From the NCBI GenBank assembly GCA_013153335.1, contig JAADEP010000092.1, positions 1-6,388 on the forward strand: 6,388 nucleotides of DNA. The letters are read 5' to 3'. The DNA comes from Chloroflexota bacterium (GTDB lineage Bacteria > Chloroflexota > Anaerolineae > Anaerolineales > DRMV01). Of this stretch, positions 1-5,979 are shown piece by piece (positions within the stretch are counted from its first letter, which is position 1; each line of letters opens with the position of its first letter). The notes beneath the pieces are model-generated. The model worked only from the letters and a program-made list of their open reading frames with translations. It did no database searches and was not told the origin of the DNA. A program made the translations under genes and the position numbers.

Positions 1-35
1 ACAACCGCCTGCATGAAGCTGGGATTATGCCCTAG
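1..35 (+). CDS. 3' end of an unidentified upstream gene (partial)
   Basis: The reading frame with codons starting at position 3 encodes NRLHEAGIMP and stops at TAG (33-35). A strong plus-strand intrinsic terminator begins 28 bases later, so a plus-strand gene very probably ends here. The fragment is too short to assign a family. A second frame would stop even earlier, at TGA 14-16 (ending QPPA), and cannot be excluded. The downstream terminator and the separate promoter at 338 suggest that this gene is not part of the glycine-cleavage transcript. Confidence 0.4.
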   Translation, partial: NRLHEAGIMP

Positions 36-63
36 CGGGCATAAACTTACCCCTTCCCCCGCG

Positions 64-100
64 TCCCTCCGGCCTCGCGCCGGAGGGATTCTTTCTTTTT
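64..100 (+). terminator. Rho-independent terminator of the upstream gene
   Basis: A perfect 10-bp stem, TCCCTCCGGC (64-73) with GCCGGAGGGA (79-88), closes a five-base loop. The T-rich run TTCTTTCTTTTT (89-100) follows directly. This is the classical layout for termination of plus-strand transcription. There is no matching A-run on the left side, so it should not work for minus-strand transcription. It insulates the gcv leader from the gene upstream. Confidence 0.92.
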
Positions 101-316
101 AAAGCGAGCAACCCGGGCCCCGAGCAGCCTCCTGGGCAGGTCAGCAACAAGGCATGGTGTCCCCCAGCAGCCGTCACAGCGAAGCAGGGGCCAAGCGTGT
201 GGCCAGGGTTTCGGCCGCGCACACGATCCGGAATTCCGACGCCATCCCACGCGTTGCTGAGCAGATAGAGCATGGAGAGCTGACGTTCCTTGGTTTCCCA
301 AAAGGCTCGTGCGAAG
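101..316. other. Intergenic stretch with no convincing gene
   Basis: This stretch lies between the upstream terminator and the gcv promoter. I see no tRNA-like T-arm, no recognisable protein and no second terminator. A 62-codon open frame (154-342, plus) has no clear ribosome-binding site, and its end runs through the gcv -10 box. Minus-strand frames here cross both the terminator and the riboswitch. A 10-bp palindrome CGGAATTCCG sits at 229-238. The region may be decayed sequence, regulatory DNA or the remnant of a lost gene; nothing in it decides among these. Confidence 0.5.
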
Positions 317-334
317 CCAAAGTCCGTGGGGCTT

Positions 335-343
335 TGGTATAAT
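335..343 (+). promoter_or_regulatory. Promoter of the glycine-cleavage operon (extended -10)
   Basis: A perfect TATAAT lies at 338-343, preceded by TGG (335-337), which makes a TGn extended -10 element. The positions expected for a -35 box (about 315-321) do not resemble TTGACA, so the promoter probably depends on the extended -10 or on an activator. Transcription would start near 349-351, some 28 bases before the first aptamer stem and about 290 bases before gcvH. An inverted repeat CCAAAG-N9-CTTTGG (317-337) abuts the -10 box and could be an operator. Confidence 0.75.
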
Positions 344-378
344 AAAAGCGCCAAGGTGGCACGATGAAGCCGACCCCC

Positions 379-569
379 GGCCACCGGGGGAGAGACCCAC
401 GGGCGTAAGCCGCGGTGGGCGCCGAAGGGGCAAGCTCGCATATGCGGGTGAAACTCTCAGGCAAAAGGACTCCGGTGGCCCGGCACCCCTGGAAAGCGCG
501 CGGATAACCCGCGCCGCCGAAGGGGCAAGCGCCCACAAGGCGCGCATCTCTCAGGCTGCACGACAGGGG
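379..569 (+). promoter_or_regulatory. Tandem glycine riboswitch (two aptamers)
   Basis: Two consecutive glycine aptamers lie in the leader of gcvH. Both carry the conserved core CCGAAGGGGCAAG (422-434 and 517-529) and CTCTCAGGC (454-462 and 548-556). Aptamer 1 is closed by a perfect 9-bp P1 stem, 379-387 with 472-480, and has GGGAGAGAC after the 5' strand. Its inner arm is CCCAC 396-400 with GTGGG 415-419, capped by GGC-GTAA-GCC. Aptamer 2 is closed by CCCCTG 486-491 with CAGGGG 564-569. Its inner arms are GCGCGG 498-503 with CCGCGC 509-514, and GCGCC 529-533 with GGCGC 539-543. The linker between the two is only about five bases. Known members of this class bind glycine and usually switch gcv operons on. 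Sitting directly before gcvH-gcvPA-gcvPB fits that role. Aptamer 2 departs from the usual AAAAGGAC after CTCTCAGG. Confidence 0.95.
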
Positions 570-607
570 GCACGCTGGGGGGCCTTAAGGCCCTCGGCGT
601 GCCCTTT
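565..607 (+). promoter_or_regulatory. Expression-platform hairpin of the glycine riboswitch
   Basis: Bases 565-575 can pair with 597-607 over 11 bp: a GGGCACGC/GCGTGCCC core plus A-U and two G-U pairs at the base. The stem is topped by GGGCC-TTAA-GGCCC (580-593). The 5' strand reuses 565-569, which are also the 3' strand of aptamer 2's P1, so the hairpin and the glycine-bound aptamer exclude each other. This is the expected arrangement for a switch that terminates without glycine and reads through with it. It is not a textbook terminator, because only UUU (605-607) and no longer U-tract is present. It also does not reach the gcvH Shine-Dalgarno at 629-635. The on/off direction is therefore inferred. 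Confidence 0.65.
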
Positions 608-640
608 GCGCATTAAATCCTATTCTCCAAGGAGGAGCGT

Positions 641-1036
641 ATGTCCTGGAACATCCCCGCGCACCTGAAGTACACCAAGAGCGATGAGTGGATCAATCCG
701 GAAGACGGCACGGTCGGCATCACGGACTATGCCCAAAGCCAGCTTTCGGATGTGGTGTATGTGGAGTTCATCGTCGGTGAGGGCGATACGGTGAACAAAG
801 GGGATATCATCGCGACCATCGAGTCGGTCAAAGCCGCGGCCGATGTGTACGCGCCCGTGAGCGGCAAGGTGGTCGCAGTGAACGAGGCGCTGGCCGATTC
901 GCCCGAGTTGGTCAACAGTGACCCTTACGGCCAGGCCTGGCTGGTGCGCATTGAGATGAGTGACCCCAGCGAATTAGATGAGCTCATGGACGCGGACGCG
1001 TATCGGCAATATTGCGAAGAACGGGCCGAAGAATAG
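641..1036 (+). CDS. gcvH: Glycine cleavage system H protein
   Basis: This is the small lipoyl carrier protein of the cytoplasmic glycine cleavage complex. It takes the aminomethyl group from the P-protein and presents it to the T-protein and then to dihydrolipoamide dehydrogenase. The 131-residue product has the normal family length. It shows the lipoyl-domain pattern: the start SDEW (about 14-17), GITDYAQSQLSDVVYVE (27-42), and the lipoylation motif ESVKAA with Lys64 as the acceptor. APVSGKV (71-77) and NSDPYGQAWLV (92-102) follow. The ATG is preceded by AAGGAGG (629-635) at five bases, which supports this start. It is the first gene after the glycine riboswitch, and gcvPA begins 21 bases after its stop. 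The acidic C-terminal tail (CEERAEE) is not a conserved element. Confidence 0.97.
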   Translation: MSWNIPAHLKYTKSDEWINPEDGTVGITDYAQSQLSDVVYVEFIVGEGDTVNKGDIIATIESVKAAADVYAPVSGKVVAVNEALADSPELVNSDPYGQAWLVRIEMSDPSELDELMDADAYRQYCEERAEE

Positions 1037-1045
1037 CCATCCTCG

Positions 1046-1052
1046 AAGGAGG
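1046..1052 (+). promoter_or_regulatory. Ribosome-binding site that fixes the gcvPA start
   Basis: AAGGAGG lies five bases before ATG 1058. An in-frame GTG at 1052 would add two residues (MG), but it overlaps this Shine-Dalgarno sequence, so ATG 1058 is the better start. The same AAGGAGG-N5-ATG layout precedes gcvH (629-635) and gcvPB (2412-2418). Confidence 0.85.
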
Positions 1053-1057
1053 TGGGC

Positions 1058-2413
1058 ATGTACACCCCCCATACGCCAGAAGAACGTCAAGCCATGCTGC
1101 GCGCCATTGGCGTGGAGCGCATCGAGGACTTGTTTGTCGACGTCCCCGAAGCGTATCGTTACCCCAAGCTCAATCTGCCCGAGGGTATGACCGAAATGGA
1201 AGCGGCCGCGCAGATGCAAACCCTGGCCGACGCGAACGAGCAAGTGGGCCGGGATCTTATCTCGTTTTTGGGCGCGGGCGCTTATCACCACTACGTGCCC
1301 TCGGTTGTGGATCACATCCTGCGGCGGGGCGAGTTCTACACCGCCTACACGCCCTACCAGCCTGAAGTCTCCCAAGGCACGCTGCACGCGATCTTCGAAT
1401 ATCAGAGCCTCATGTGCGCGCTCACCGGCATGGAGGTAGCCAACGCGTCCATGTACGACGGCGCGACCGCGGTGGCCGAGGCGGTCAATATGGCCTACCA
1501 CGTCTTCCGTGGCAAACGGCCCAAGGCCGTGCTCGCGCCGTCCCTCCATCCCCAATATCTCGCGACCACGCGCACGTATTACGAGCATTCGGACCGGGAG
1601 GTCGTCGTGCCCGAGGAAGGCCCCATGGCCGAACCTGACGTGGTCCTCAACTACGTCGACGACCGCACCTCCCTGGTCATGGTGCAATATCCCGACTTCT
1701 TCGGTCGGGTGTATGACTTCACCGCGCTGGCCGAAGCCGTCCACGAGCGGGGCGCGCTCTTTGGCGTCGCGGTCAACCCCATGGCCTTGGGCCTGCTCAA
1801 AGCCCCTGGCGACATGGGCGCGGATATCGTCACCGCCGAAGGCCAGCCCTTGGGCATCCCGCTGTCCTTTGGCGGCCCCTACCTGGGTGTGTTCGCGACC
1901 CGCAAAAAGTACGTGCGCAAAATCGCAGGCCGGCTGGTCGGCGAAACCATCGACAGCCGAGGCCAACGCGCGTACGTGCTCACCCTGACCGCGCGCGAAC
2001 AACATATCCGCCGCGCGCGCGCCACGTCCAACATCTGCACCAACAACGCGCTCATGGCCCTGGCCGCGACGGTGTACTTGGGCCTGCTGGGCAAACAGGG
2101 CTTCCAAAAAGTCGCGGCCCTGAACTATCACAAGGCCCACTACGCGGCCCAACAAATCGCCGCGCTGGAGGGCTATGAGCTGGCCTTCCCGAACACGCCC
2201 TTCTTCAACGAGTTCACCGTCAAAACCCCCATGCCCGCGCGCGAGCTGCTTAACGCGCTCCTCGATGAATTCGACATCCTCGGCGGGTATGACCTCAGCC
2301 AGGACTATCCTGAGCTGGACCATCACTTGCTCGTCGCGGTCACCGAGATGAACTCGCGCGAGCAGATCGACCTGCTGGTACAAGCGCTGGACGCGATCGC
2401 GCGGCAAGGGTAA
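1058..2413 (+). CDS. gcvPA: Glycine dehydrogenase (decarboxylating) subunit 1 (P-protein, N-terminal half)
   Basis: This is one of the two subunits of the split P-protein. With GcvPB it decarboxylates glycine and passes the aminomethyl group to the lipoyl arm of GcvH. The 451-residue product matches the usual length of about 440-450. Family signatures run in order: the N-terminal YTPHTPEERQAML; FLGAGAYHHYVPSVVDHI (70-87); YTAYTPYQPEVSQGTL (94-109); MYDGATAVAEA (132-142); LSFGGPYLG (269-277); and REQHIRRARATSNICTNNAL (313-332). This subunit lacks the PLP-binding lysine, which sits in GcvPB. The start is ATG 1058, set by AAGGAGG at 1046-1052. The stop TAA at 2411-2413 overlaps the Shine-Dalgarno of gcvPB, so the two subunits are probably translationally coupled and made in equal amounts. 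Confidence 0.97.
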   Translation: MYTPHTPEERQAMLRAIGVERIEDLFVDVPEAYRYPKLNLPEGMTEMEAAAQMQTLADANEQVGRDLISFLGAGAYHHYVPSVVDHILRRGEFYTAYTPYQPEVSQGTLHAIFEYQSLMCALTGMEVANASMYDGATAVAEAVNMAYHVFRGKRPKAVLAPSLHPQYLATTRTYYEHSDREVVVPEEGPMAEPDVVLNYVDDRTSLVMVQYPDFFGRVYDFTALAEAVHERGALFGVAVNPMALGLLKAPGDMGADIVTAEGQPLGIPLSFGGPYLGVFATRKKYVRKIAGRLVGETIDSRGQRAYVLTLTAREQHIRRARATSNICTNNALMALAATVYLGLLGKQGFQKVAALNYHKAHYAAQQIAALEGYELAFPNTPFFNEFTVKTPMPARELLNALLDEFDILGGYDLSQDYPELDHHLLVAVTEMNSREQIDLLVQALDAIARQG

Positions 2414-2423
2414 GGAGGACGCC

Positions 2424-3908
2424 ATGACGCAAGAAGAAGTCAAGATCCGGGAACCCCTCCTGATCGAACTGTCGACCCCCGGGCGCCGAGGCGTGCGCTT
2501 TCCGGATGCGGACGTGCCGCAAGCCGAGGTACCGCAAGACTTGCTGCGCACGGATCTGCCCTTGCCCGAAGTGTCTGAAGTCGATGTCGTACGCCATTAC
2601 ACTCGCCTGTCCCAATACAACCACGGCGTCGACATCAACTTCTATCCCTTGGGGTCGTGCACCATGAAGTACAACCCCAAGATCAACGAAGACATGGCCC
2701 GCCTGCCGGGCTTTGTGAACATCCATCCCTTGCAGCCGGTGGAGACCGTGCAAGGCGCGCTGGCTGTTATGTATACCCTGCAAGAAGCCCTGAAAGAAAT
2801 CACGGGCATGGCCGGCGTCAGCCTGCAGCCGGCCGCGGGCGCGCACGGCGAGCTCACCGGCGTGCTGATTATCCGCGAATATCATCGTCGCCGGGGCGAC
2901 ACCAAGCGCAACAAAATCCTGGTGCCCGATTCGGCCCATGGCACCAACCCCGCGTCCTCGGCCATGAGCGGCATGCGCGTGGTCGAAATCCCGTCGGATA
3001 AGCGCGGGAACATCGACCTCGAGAAGCTCAAGGCCGAATGTGACGACACCCTGGCCGGCCTCATGATCACCAACCCGAACACCCTCGGGCTGTTCGAAGA
3101 GCACATCGACGAGGTCGTGCAGGCTGTGCACGACGCGGGCGGTTTGGTCTATGGCGATGGCGCGAACCTGAACGCGCTGTTGGGCATCGCCCGCTTCGGC
3201 GACATGGGCTTTGACGTGGTGCACCTCAACCTGCACAAGACCTTCTCCACCCCCCACGGTGGGGGTGGGCCGGGCTCAGGGCCGGTGGCCGTGGCCGAAC
3301 ACCTGGTCGATTACCTGCCCGGTCCCATCGTCGCGATGGTGGGCCACGACGAAGACGGCACGCCCCTCTACGACTTCGTCTGGCCCGAGAAAAGCATCGG
3401 CCGGGTCAAGGCCTTCTACGGCCACTTCGGCGTGATGGTGCGCGCGCTGACCTACATCCTCATGCTGGGGGCTGAGGGCCTGCGCCAGGTGGCCGAAGAC
3501 GCGGTGCTCAACGCCAACTACTTGCGGGTCCAGCTGCAAGACACCTACCGCATCCCCTACAACCGACTGTGCAAGCACGAATTCGTGGCCGAAGGCCGCT
3601 GGCCCGACGCGCCCGGCGTGCGCGCGATCGACATCTCCAAACGGCTCATGGACTTCGGCTTCCATCCGCCGACGAACTACTTCCCTCTCATCGTGCACGA
3701 GGCCTTGATGATCGAACCCACCGAGACCGAAAGCAAGGCCACGTTGGACGCGTTCATCGAGGCCATGAAGATCATCGCGCGCGAAGCCCACGAGAACCCC
3801 GAGATCCTGCACGAAGCGCCGCACAACACGCCCTTTGGTCGGGTGGACGAAGTGCGCGCGGCGCGGCAGCTCATCCTCACCTGGTTCGATTGGGAGAAAG
3901 ACCGCTAA
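2424..3908 (+). CDS. gcvPB: Glycine dehydrogenase (decarboxylating) subunit 2 (P-protein, C-terminal half)
   Basis: This is the PLP-carrying subunit of the split P-protein. The 494-residue product has the family length. Diagnostic segments are HYTRLSQYNHGVDINFYPLG (58-77) with GSCTMKYNPK; QPAAGAHGELTG (135-146); VPDSAHGTNPASS (167-179); YGDGANLNA (243-251); and LHLNLHKTFSTPHGGGGPG (267-285), in which Lys272 should form the Schiff base with PLP. FGFHPPTNYFPLIV (411-424) and MIEPTETESK (429-438) close the C-terminal domain. It starts 10 bases after the gcvPA stop, with AAGGAGG (2412-2418) five bases before ATG, and is the last gene of the operon. A strong terminator follows 20 bases after its stop. 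No gcvT or lpd follows it. Confidence 0.97.
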   Translation: MTQEEVKIREPLLIELSTPGRRGVRFPDADVPQAEVPQDLLRTDLPLPEVSEVDVVRHYTRLSQYNHGVDINFYPLGSCTMKYNPKINEDMARLPGFVNIHPLQPVETVQGALAVMYTLQEALKEITGMAGVSLQPAAGAHGELTGVLIIREYHRRRGDTKRNKILVPDSAHGTNPASSAMSGMRVVEIPSDKRGNIDLEKLKAECDDTLAGLMITNPNTLGLFEEHIDEVVQAVHDAGGLVYGDGANLNALLGIARFGDMGFDVVHLNLHKTFSTPHGGGGPGSGPVAVAEHLVDYLPGPIVAMVGHDEDGTPLYDFVWPEKSIGRVKAFYGHFGVMVRALTYILMLGAEGLRQVAEDAVLNANYLRVQLQDTYRIPYNRLCKHEFVAEGRWPDAPGVRAIDISKRLMDFGFHPPTNYFPLIVHEALMIEPTETESKATLDAFIEAMKIIAREAHENPEILHEAPHNTPFGRVDEVRAARQLILTWFDWEKDR

Positions 3909-3928
3909 GCCGGTCGGCATCGCGCCGC

Positions 3929-3966
3929 ACGGCCAGCGGGCTACGGCTCGCTGGCCGTTTGTTTTT
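3929..3966 (+). terminator. Rho-independent terminator of the gcv operon
   Basis: A perfect 10-bp stem, ACGGCCAGCG (3929-3938) with CGCTGGCCGT (3949-3958), closes a ten-base loop, and TTTGTTTTT follows (3958-3966). It ends plus-strand transcription after gcvPB. Its loop contains the stop codon of the convergent hydrolase (3943-3941), and its right arm and T-run lie in the last codons of that gene. There is no A-run on the left, so it is not expected to terminate minus-strand transcription. Confidence 0.92.
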
Positions 3967-4825
3967 CTCGCGGCTGGGGAAGGGCCTGCCACGCGTCCCG
4001 CACGAGCGCCGCGGTCGTTTCGGGCGCTTCCATGGGGAACATATGGCCCCGTCCGGGCACGGGCACCAAGCGCGCCTGGGGCCACCAACGCCGAAGGCGT
4101 CGGAGCACGCCCCAGCGGAAGATTTCGGAATGCTCGCCGTACAAAATCACCGCAGGGATCGCGGCTTCACCCGCGCGACGCACCCAGCGCCAAACATCCA
4201 CCGGCACGCGCGCGAACAGGGTCGCTTCCCAGCGGGGGTCATAGGCCAGGGTAAAACCGTGCTCGGTCGCGCGCAGCCCATGGGTGACATAGGCCTGCCA
4301 CGCGTCAGGGTGCCACGAACGGAACAACGCGCGCGACCGATAACGCTGCGCAAAGGCCTCGCGGCTGGGGAAGATGCGACGCCGCCGCAACGCCTGGCGA
4401 GCCAACGGAAAGCGGAACTCTTGCCGCAGCGCGCGCAGCACCCGCATGCCCCACAACAACGGCGCGGGCAAAAAGACTGGATCTAACAACACCAACGCGC
4501 GGAAAATCTCGGGCCGCTCGACCGCGACCATGAGGGAAAGCACCCCGCCCAGGGAATGGCCGATACCGACCCACCCGCGCGCCGGAAGCCGGTCGAGGTG
4601 ATGGGCCATCTCATGCGCGAGGTCAAGCCATTCCAGATCCCGAGGCGGGGGCTCGGACGCGCGCATCGCGTAAGGCACCAAACTGCGGACCGTGAACACG
4701 TCCTGCAAGCCCGCGAGCCAGGGGCCATACACCTGGGGCGGGAACCCGTTCGCGGGCGCCAAGTGCGCGGGCTGGCCCTGGCCGGGGAAAGTAACCCACG
4801 CGGGGGGCAATACGGGGATGGGCAT
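3941..4825 (-). CDS. Alpha/beta-hydrolase fold protein, substrate unknown
   Basis: The 294-residue product is a single-domain alpha/beta hydrolase, probably cytoplasmic because no signal peptide or membrane segment is evident. The oxyanion-hole segment is ANGFP (25-29), equivalent to the common HGFP. The nucleophile elbow is GHSLGG (89-94) with Ser91, and the catalytic histidine is His261 in GRGHMFPME. The acid is probably Glu234 in YGEHSEIF (229-236), where many relatives have Asp. An arginine-rich cap region (about 130-175) lies between strands. The ATG has GCGAGG eight bases upstream, and an in-frame TGA lies only seven codons upstream, so the start is secure. The family covers esterases, lipases and other hydrolases, and nothing here identifies the substrate. 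It converges on gcvPB and diverges from glpX, with its own TATAAT at 4870-4865. Confidence 0.88.
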   Translation of the reverse strand: MPIPVLPPAWVTFPGQGQPAHLAPANGFPPQVYGPWLAGLQDVFTVRSLVPYAMRASEPPPRDLEWLDLAHEMAHHLDRLPARGWVGIGHSLGGVLSLMVAVERPEIFRALVLLDPVFLPAPLLWGMRVLRALRQEFRFPLARQALRRRRIFPSREAFAQRYRSRALFRSWHPDAWQAYVTHGLRATEHGFTLAYDPRWEATLFARVPVDVWRWVRRAGEAAIPAVILYGEHSEIFRWGVLRRLRRWWPQARLVPVPGRGHMFPMEAPETTAALVRDAWQALPQPREKQTASEP

Positions 4826-4864
4826 GACAGGAACCTCGCAGGGTCAGAAGCGTTTCCACAGGGG

Positions 4865-4870
4865 ATTATA
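4865..4870 (-). promoter_or_regulatory. -10 box of the hydrolase gene
   Basis: Read on the minus strand, 4870-4865 is a perfect TATAAT about 40 bases before the hydrolase ATG. No clear TTGACA-like -35 is seen at 16-18 bp spacing. Transcription would start near 4858. The box lies about 55 bp from the opposing glpX TATAAT, so the two promoters are divergent and their polymerase footprints would overlap. Confidence 0.6.
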
Positions 4871-4925
4871 CGCGACCTCAACACCAGGCCCGGGAAGCGG
4901 CAGCAAGAGCAACATACGAGCTGGG

Positions 4926-4931
4926 TATAAT
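4926..4931 (+). promoter_or_regulatory. -10 box of glpX
   Basis: TATAAT lies 48 bases before the glpX ATG, giving a predicted start near 4938 and a leader of about 40 bases. There is no good -35 box at the expected distance (4903-4908 reads GCAAGA). The surrounding 16 bases (4924-4939) match the gcv promoter (336-351) at 14 positions. Confidence 0.65.
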
Positions 4932-4965
4932 GAAGGCGCGGAAACCAATCCGATCCGAAAAGGTC

Positions 4966-4971
4966 AGGAGG
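4966..4971 (+). promoter_or_regulatory. Ribosome-binding site that fixes the glpX start
   Basis: AGGAGG lies eight bases before ATG 4980. The reading frame stays open upstream to 4692. That extension runs back over the glpX -10 box and into the opposite strand of the hydrolase gene, and its residues are not like the GlpX family. The signal supports the short start at 4980. Confidence 0.85.
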
Positions 4972-4979
4972 GTGAACTC

Positions 4980-5972
4980 ATGAGGCATAATCGAACCCAG
5001 CCCACCCGAAACTTGGCGTTGGAATTGGTGCGCGTCACCGAAGCGGCCGCGCTGGCCGCGGGCCGTTGGATGGGCCGCGGGGATCGCAAAGCCGCGGACC
5101 AGGCCGCGGTCGACGCGATGCGGCACATGCTCAACAGCATTGAAATGGATGGAATTGTGGTCATCGGCGAAGGGGAAAAAGACGAAGCGCCCATGCTTTA
5201 CAACGGCGAACGCGTCGGCACAGGCGAGCCCCCTGAGGTTGACCTGGCTGTCGACCCCATTGACGGCACGCGACCCCTGGCCAACGGGCAGCCCAACTCC
5301 ATTGCCACGGTCGCGGTCGCGCCTCGGGGCACCATGTTCAACCCCGGGCCGTTCGTCTATATGCACAAAATCGCGGTCGGGCCTGAAGCCAAGGGCGTGA
5401 TCGACATCGAAGCCCCGGTCGAGGTCAATTTGCGGCGCATCGCCAAGGCCAAAGGCATGGACGTCCGCGACCTGACCGTGGTCATCCTGGACCGACCGCG
5501 GCACGCGGAGCTGATCGCGGAGGTGCGCCGCTTGGGCGCGCGCATCCGACTCATTCCAGACGGCGATGTGTCGGGCGCGCTCATGACCGCGTGGCCCGAT
5601 TCGGGCATCGACGTGCTGATGGGCATCGGCGGCACGCCCGAGGGGGTCATTGCCGCGTGCGCGCTGCGCGCGATGGGCGGCGAAATCCAGGGCAAGCTGT
5701 ACGCGCGCAACGAGGAAGAGCTGCGCAAAGGCCGCGAAATGGGCTACGACTTTGAGAAAGTGCTGACGTTGGACGACCTGGTCGCGTCGGACGACGTGTT
5801 CTTCGCGGCAACCGGCATCACCGACGGCGAGCTCTTGCGCGGGGTCAAATATTCGGCCGACGGCGCGCGCACCCACAGCCTGGTCGTGCGCGGGCTCACC
5901 GGCACCGTGCGCGAGATTCTAGCCACGCACCGGCTCGAAAAACTGCGCCGCATCACCGGCATGGCCTATTAG
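4980..5972 (+). CDS. glpX: Fructose-1,6-bisphosphatase class II (GlpX)
   Basis: It hydrolyses fructose 1,6-bisphosphate to fructose 6-phosphate in gluconeogenesis, in the cytoplasm with divalent metal. Some class II relatives also act on sedoheptulose 1,7-bisphosphate, so a dual role is possible. The 330-residue product matches the family length. The order of motifs is diagnostic: LALELVRVTEAAALAAGRWM (12-31); GRGDRKAAD (32-40); the metal-site segment VIGEGEKDEAPML (61-73); VDPIDGTR (91-98), where E. coli GlpX has DPIEGT; IPDGDVSGAL (192-201); GIGGTPEGV (215-223) with Glu221; and the C-terminal FFAATGITDGELL (273-285). AGGAGG sits eight bases upstream of the ATG. The gene is alone in its unit, divergent from the hydrolase. 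Only a GC-rich hairpin without a T-run follows its stop. Confidence 0.96.
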   Translation: MRHNRTQPTRNLALELVRVTEAAALAAGRWMGRGDRKAADQAAVDAMRHMLNSIEMDGIVVIGEGEKDEAPMLYNGERVGTGEPPEVDLAVDPIDGTRPLANGQPNSIATVAVAPRGTMFNPGPFVYMHKIAVGPEAKGVIDIEAPVEVNLRRIAKAKGMDVRDLTVVILDRPRHAELIAEVRRLGARIRLIPDGDVSGALMTAWPDSGIDVLMGIGGTPEGVIAACALRAMGGEIQGKLYARNEEELRKGREMGYDFEKVLTLDDLVASDDVFFAATGITDGELLRGVKYSADGARTHSLVVRGLTGTVREILATHRLEKLRRITGMAY

Positions 5973-5979
5973 GCCCCAA

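Noticed and set aside
154..342. Possible 62-residue small protein
   Set aside because: There is no clear Shine-Dalgarno and no recognised motif, and its last codons coincide with the gcv -10 box. It is kept only as an observation.
25..547. Minus-strand open frames upstream of gcvH
   Set aside because: They read through the intrinsic terminator and the riboswitch aptamers, whose RNA constraints explain the sequence. No protein family is recognisable.
974..2551. Long minus-strand open frame (525 codons) opposite gcvPA
   Set aside because: It lies wholly over the well-identified gcvPA and the junctions on either side. It is rich in Gly, Arg, His and Val, as expected for the complement of GC-rich coding DNA, and shows no family motif.
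3251..3270. Palindrome-like C-run and G-run in gcvPB
   Set aside because: It is explained by the codons of the conserved PHGGGGPG motif next to the PLP lysine and is not a regulatory hairpin.
3569..4486. Plus-strand open frame crossing the end of gcvPB and the hydrolase gene
   Set aside because: It overlaps gcvPB in another frame, the terminator and the antisense of the hydrolase, and it is arginine- and proline-rich without motifs.
4692..4979. In-frame N-terminal extension of glpX
   Set aside because: It has no ribosome-binding signal, runs over the glpX -10 box and the antisense of the hydrolase, and encodes no GlpX-like residues. ATG 4980 has AGGAGG at eight bases.
4878..5876. Minus-strand open frame of 332 codons opposite glpX
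   Set aside because: It is antisense to a secure glpX, overlaps the glpX promoter and has shadow-type composition with no recognisable domain.
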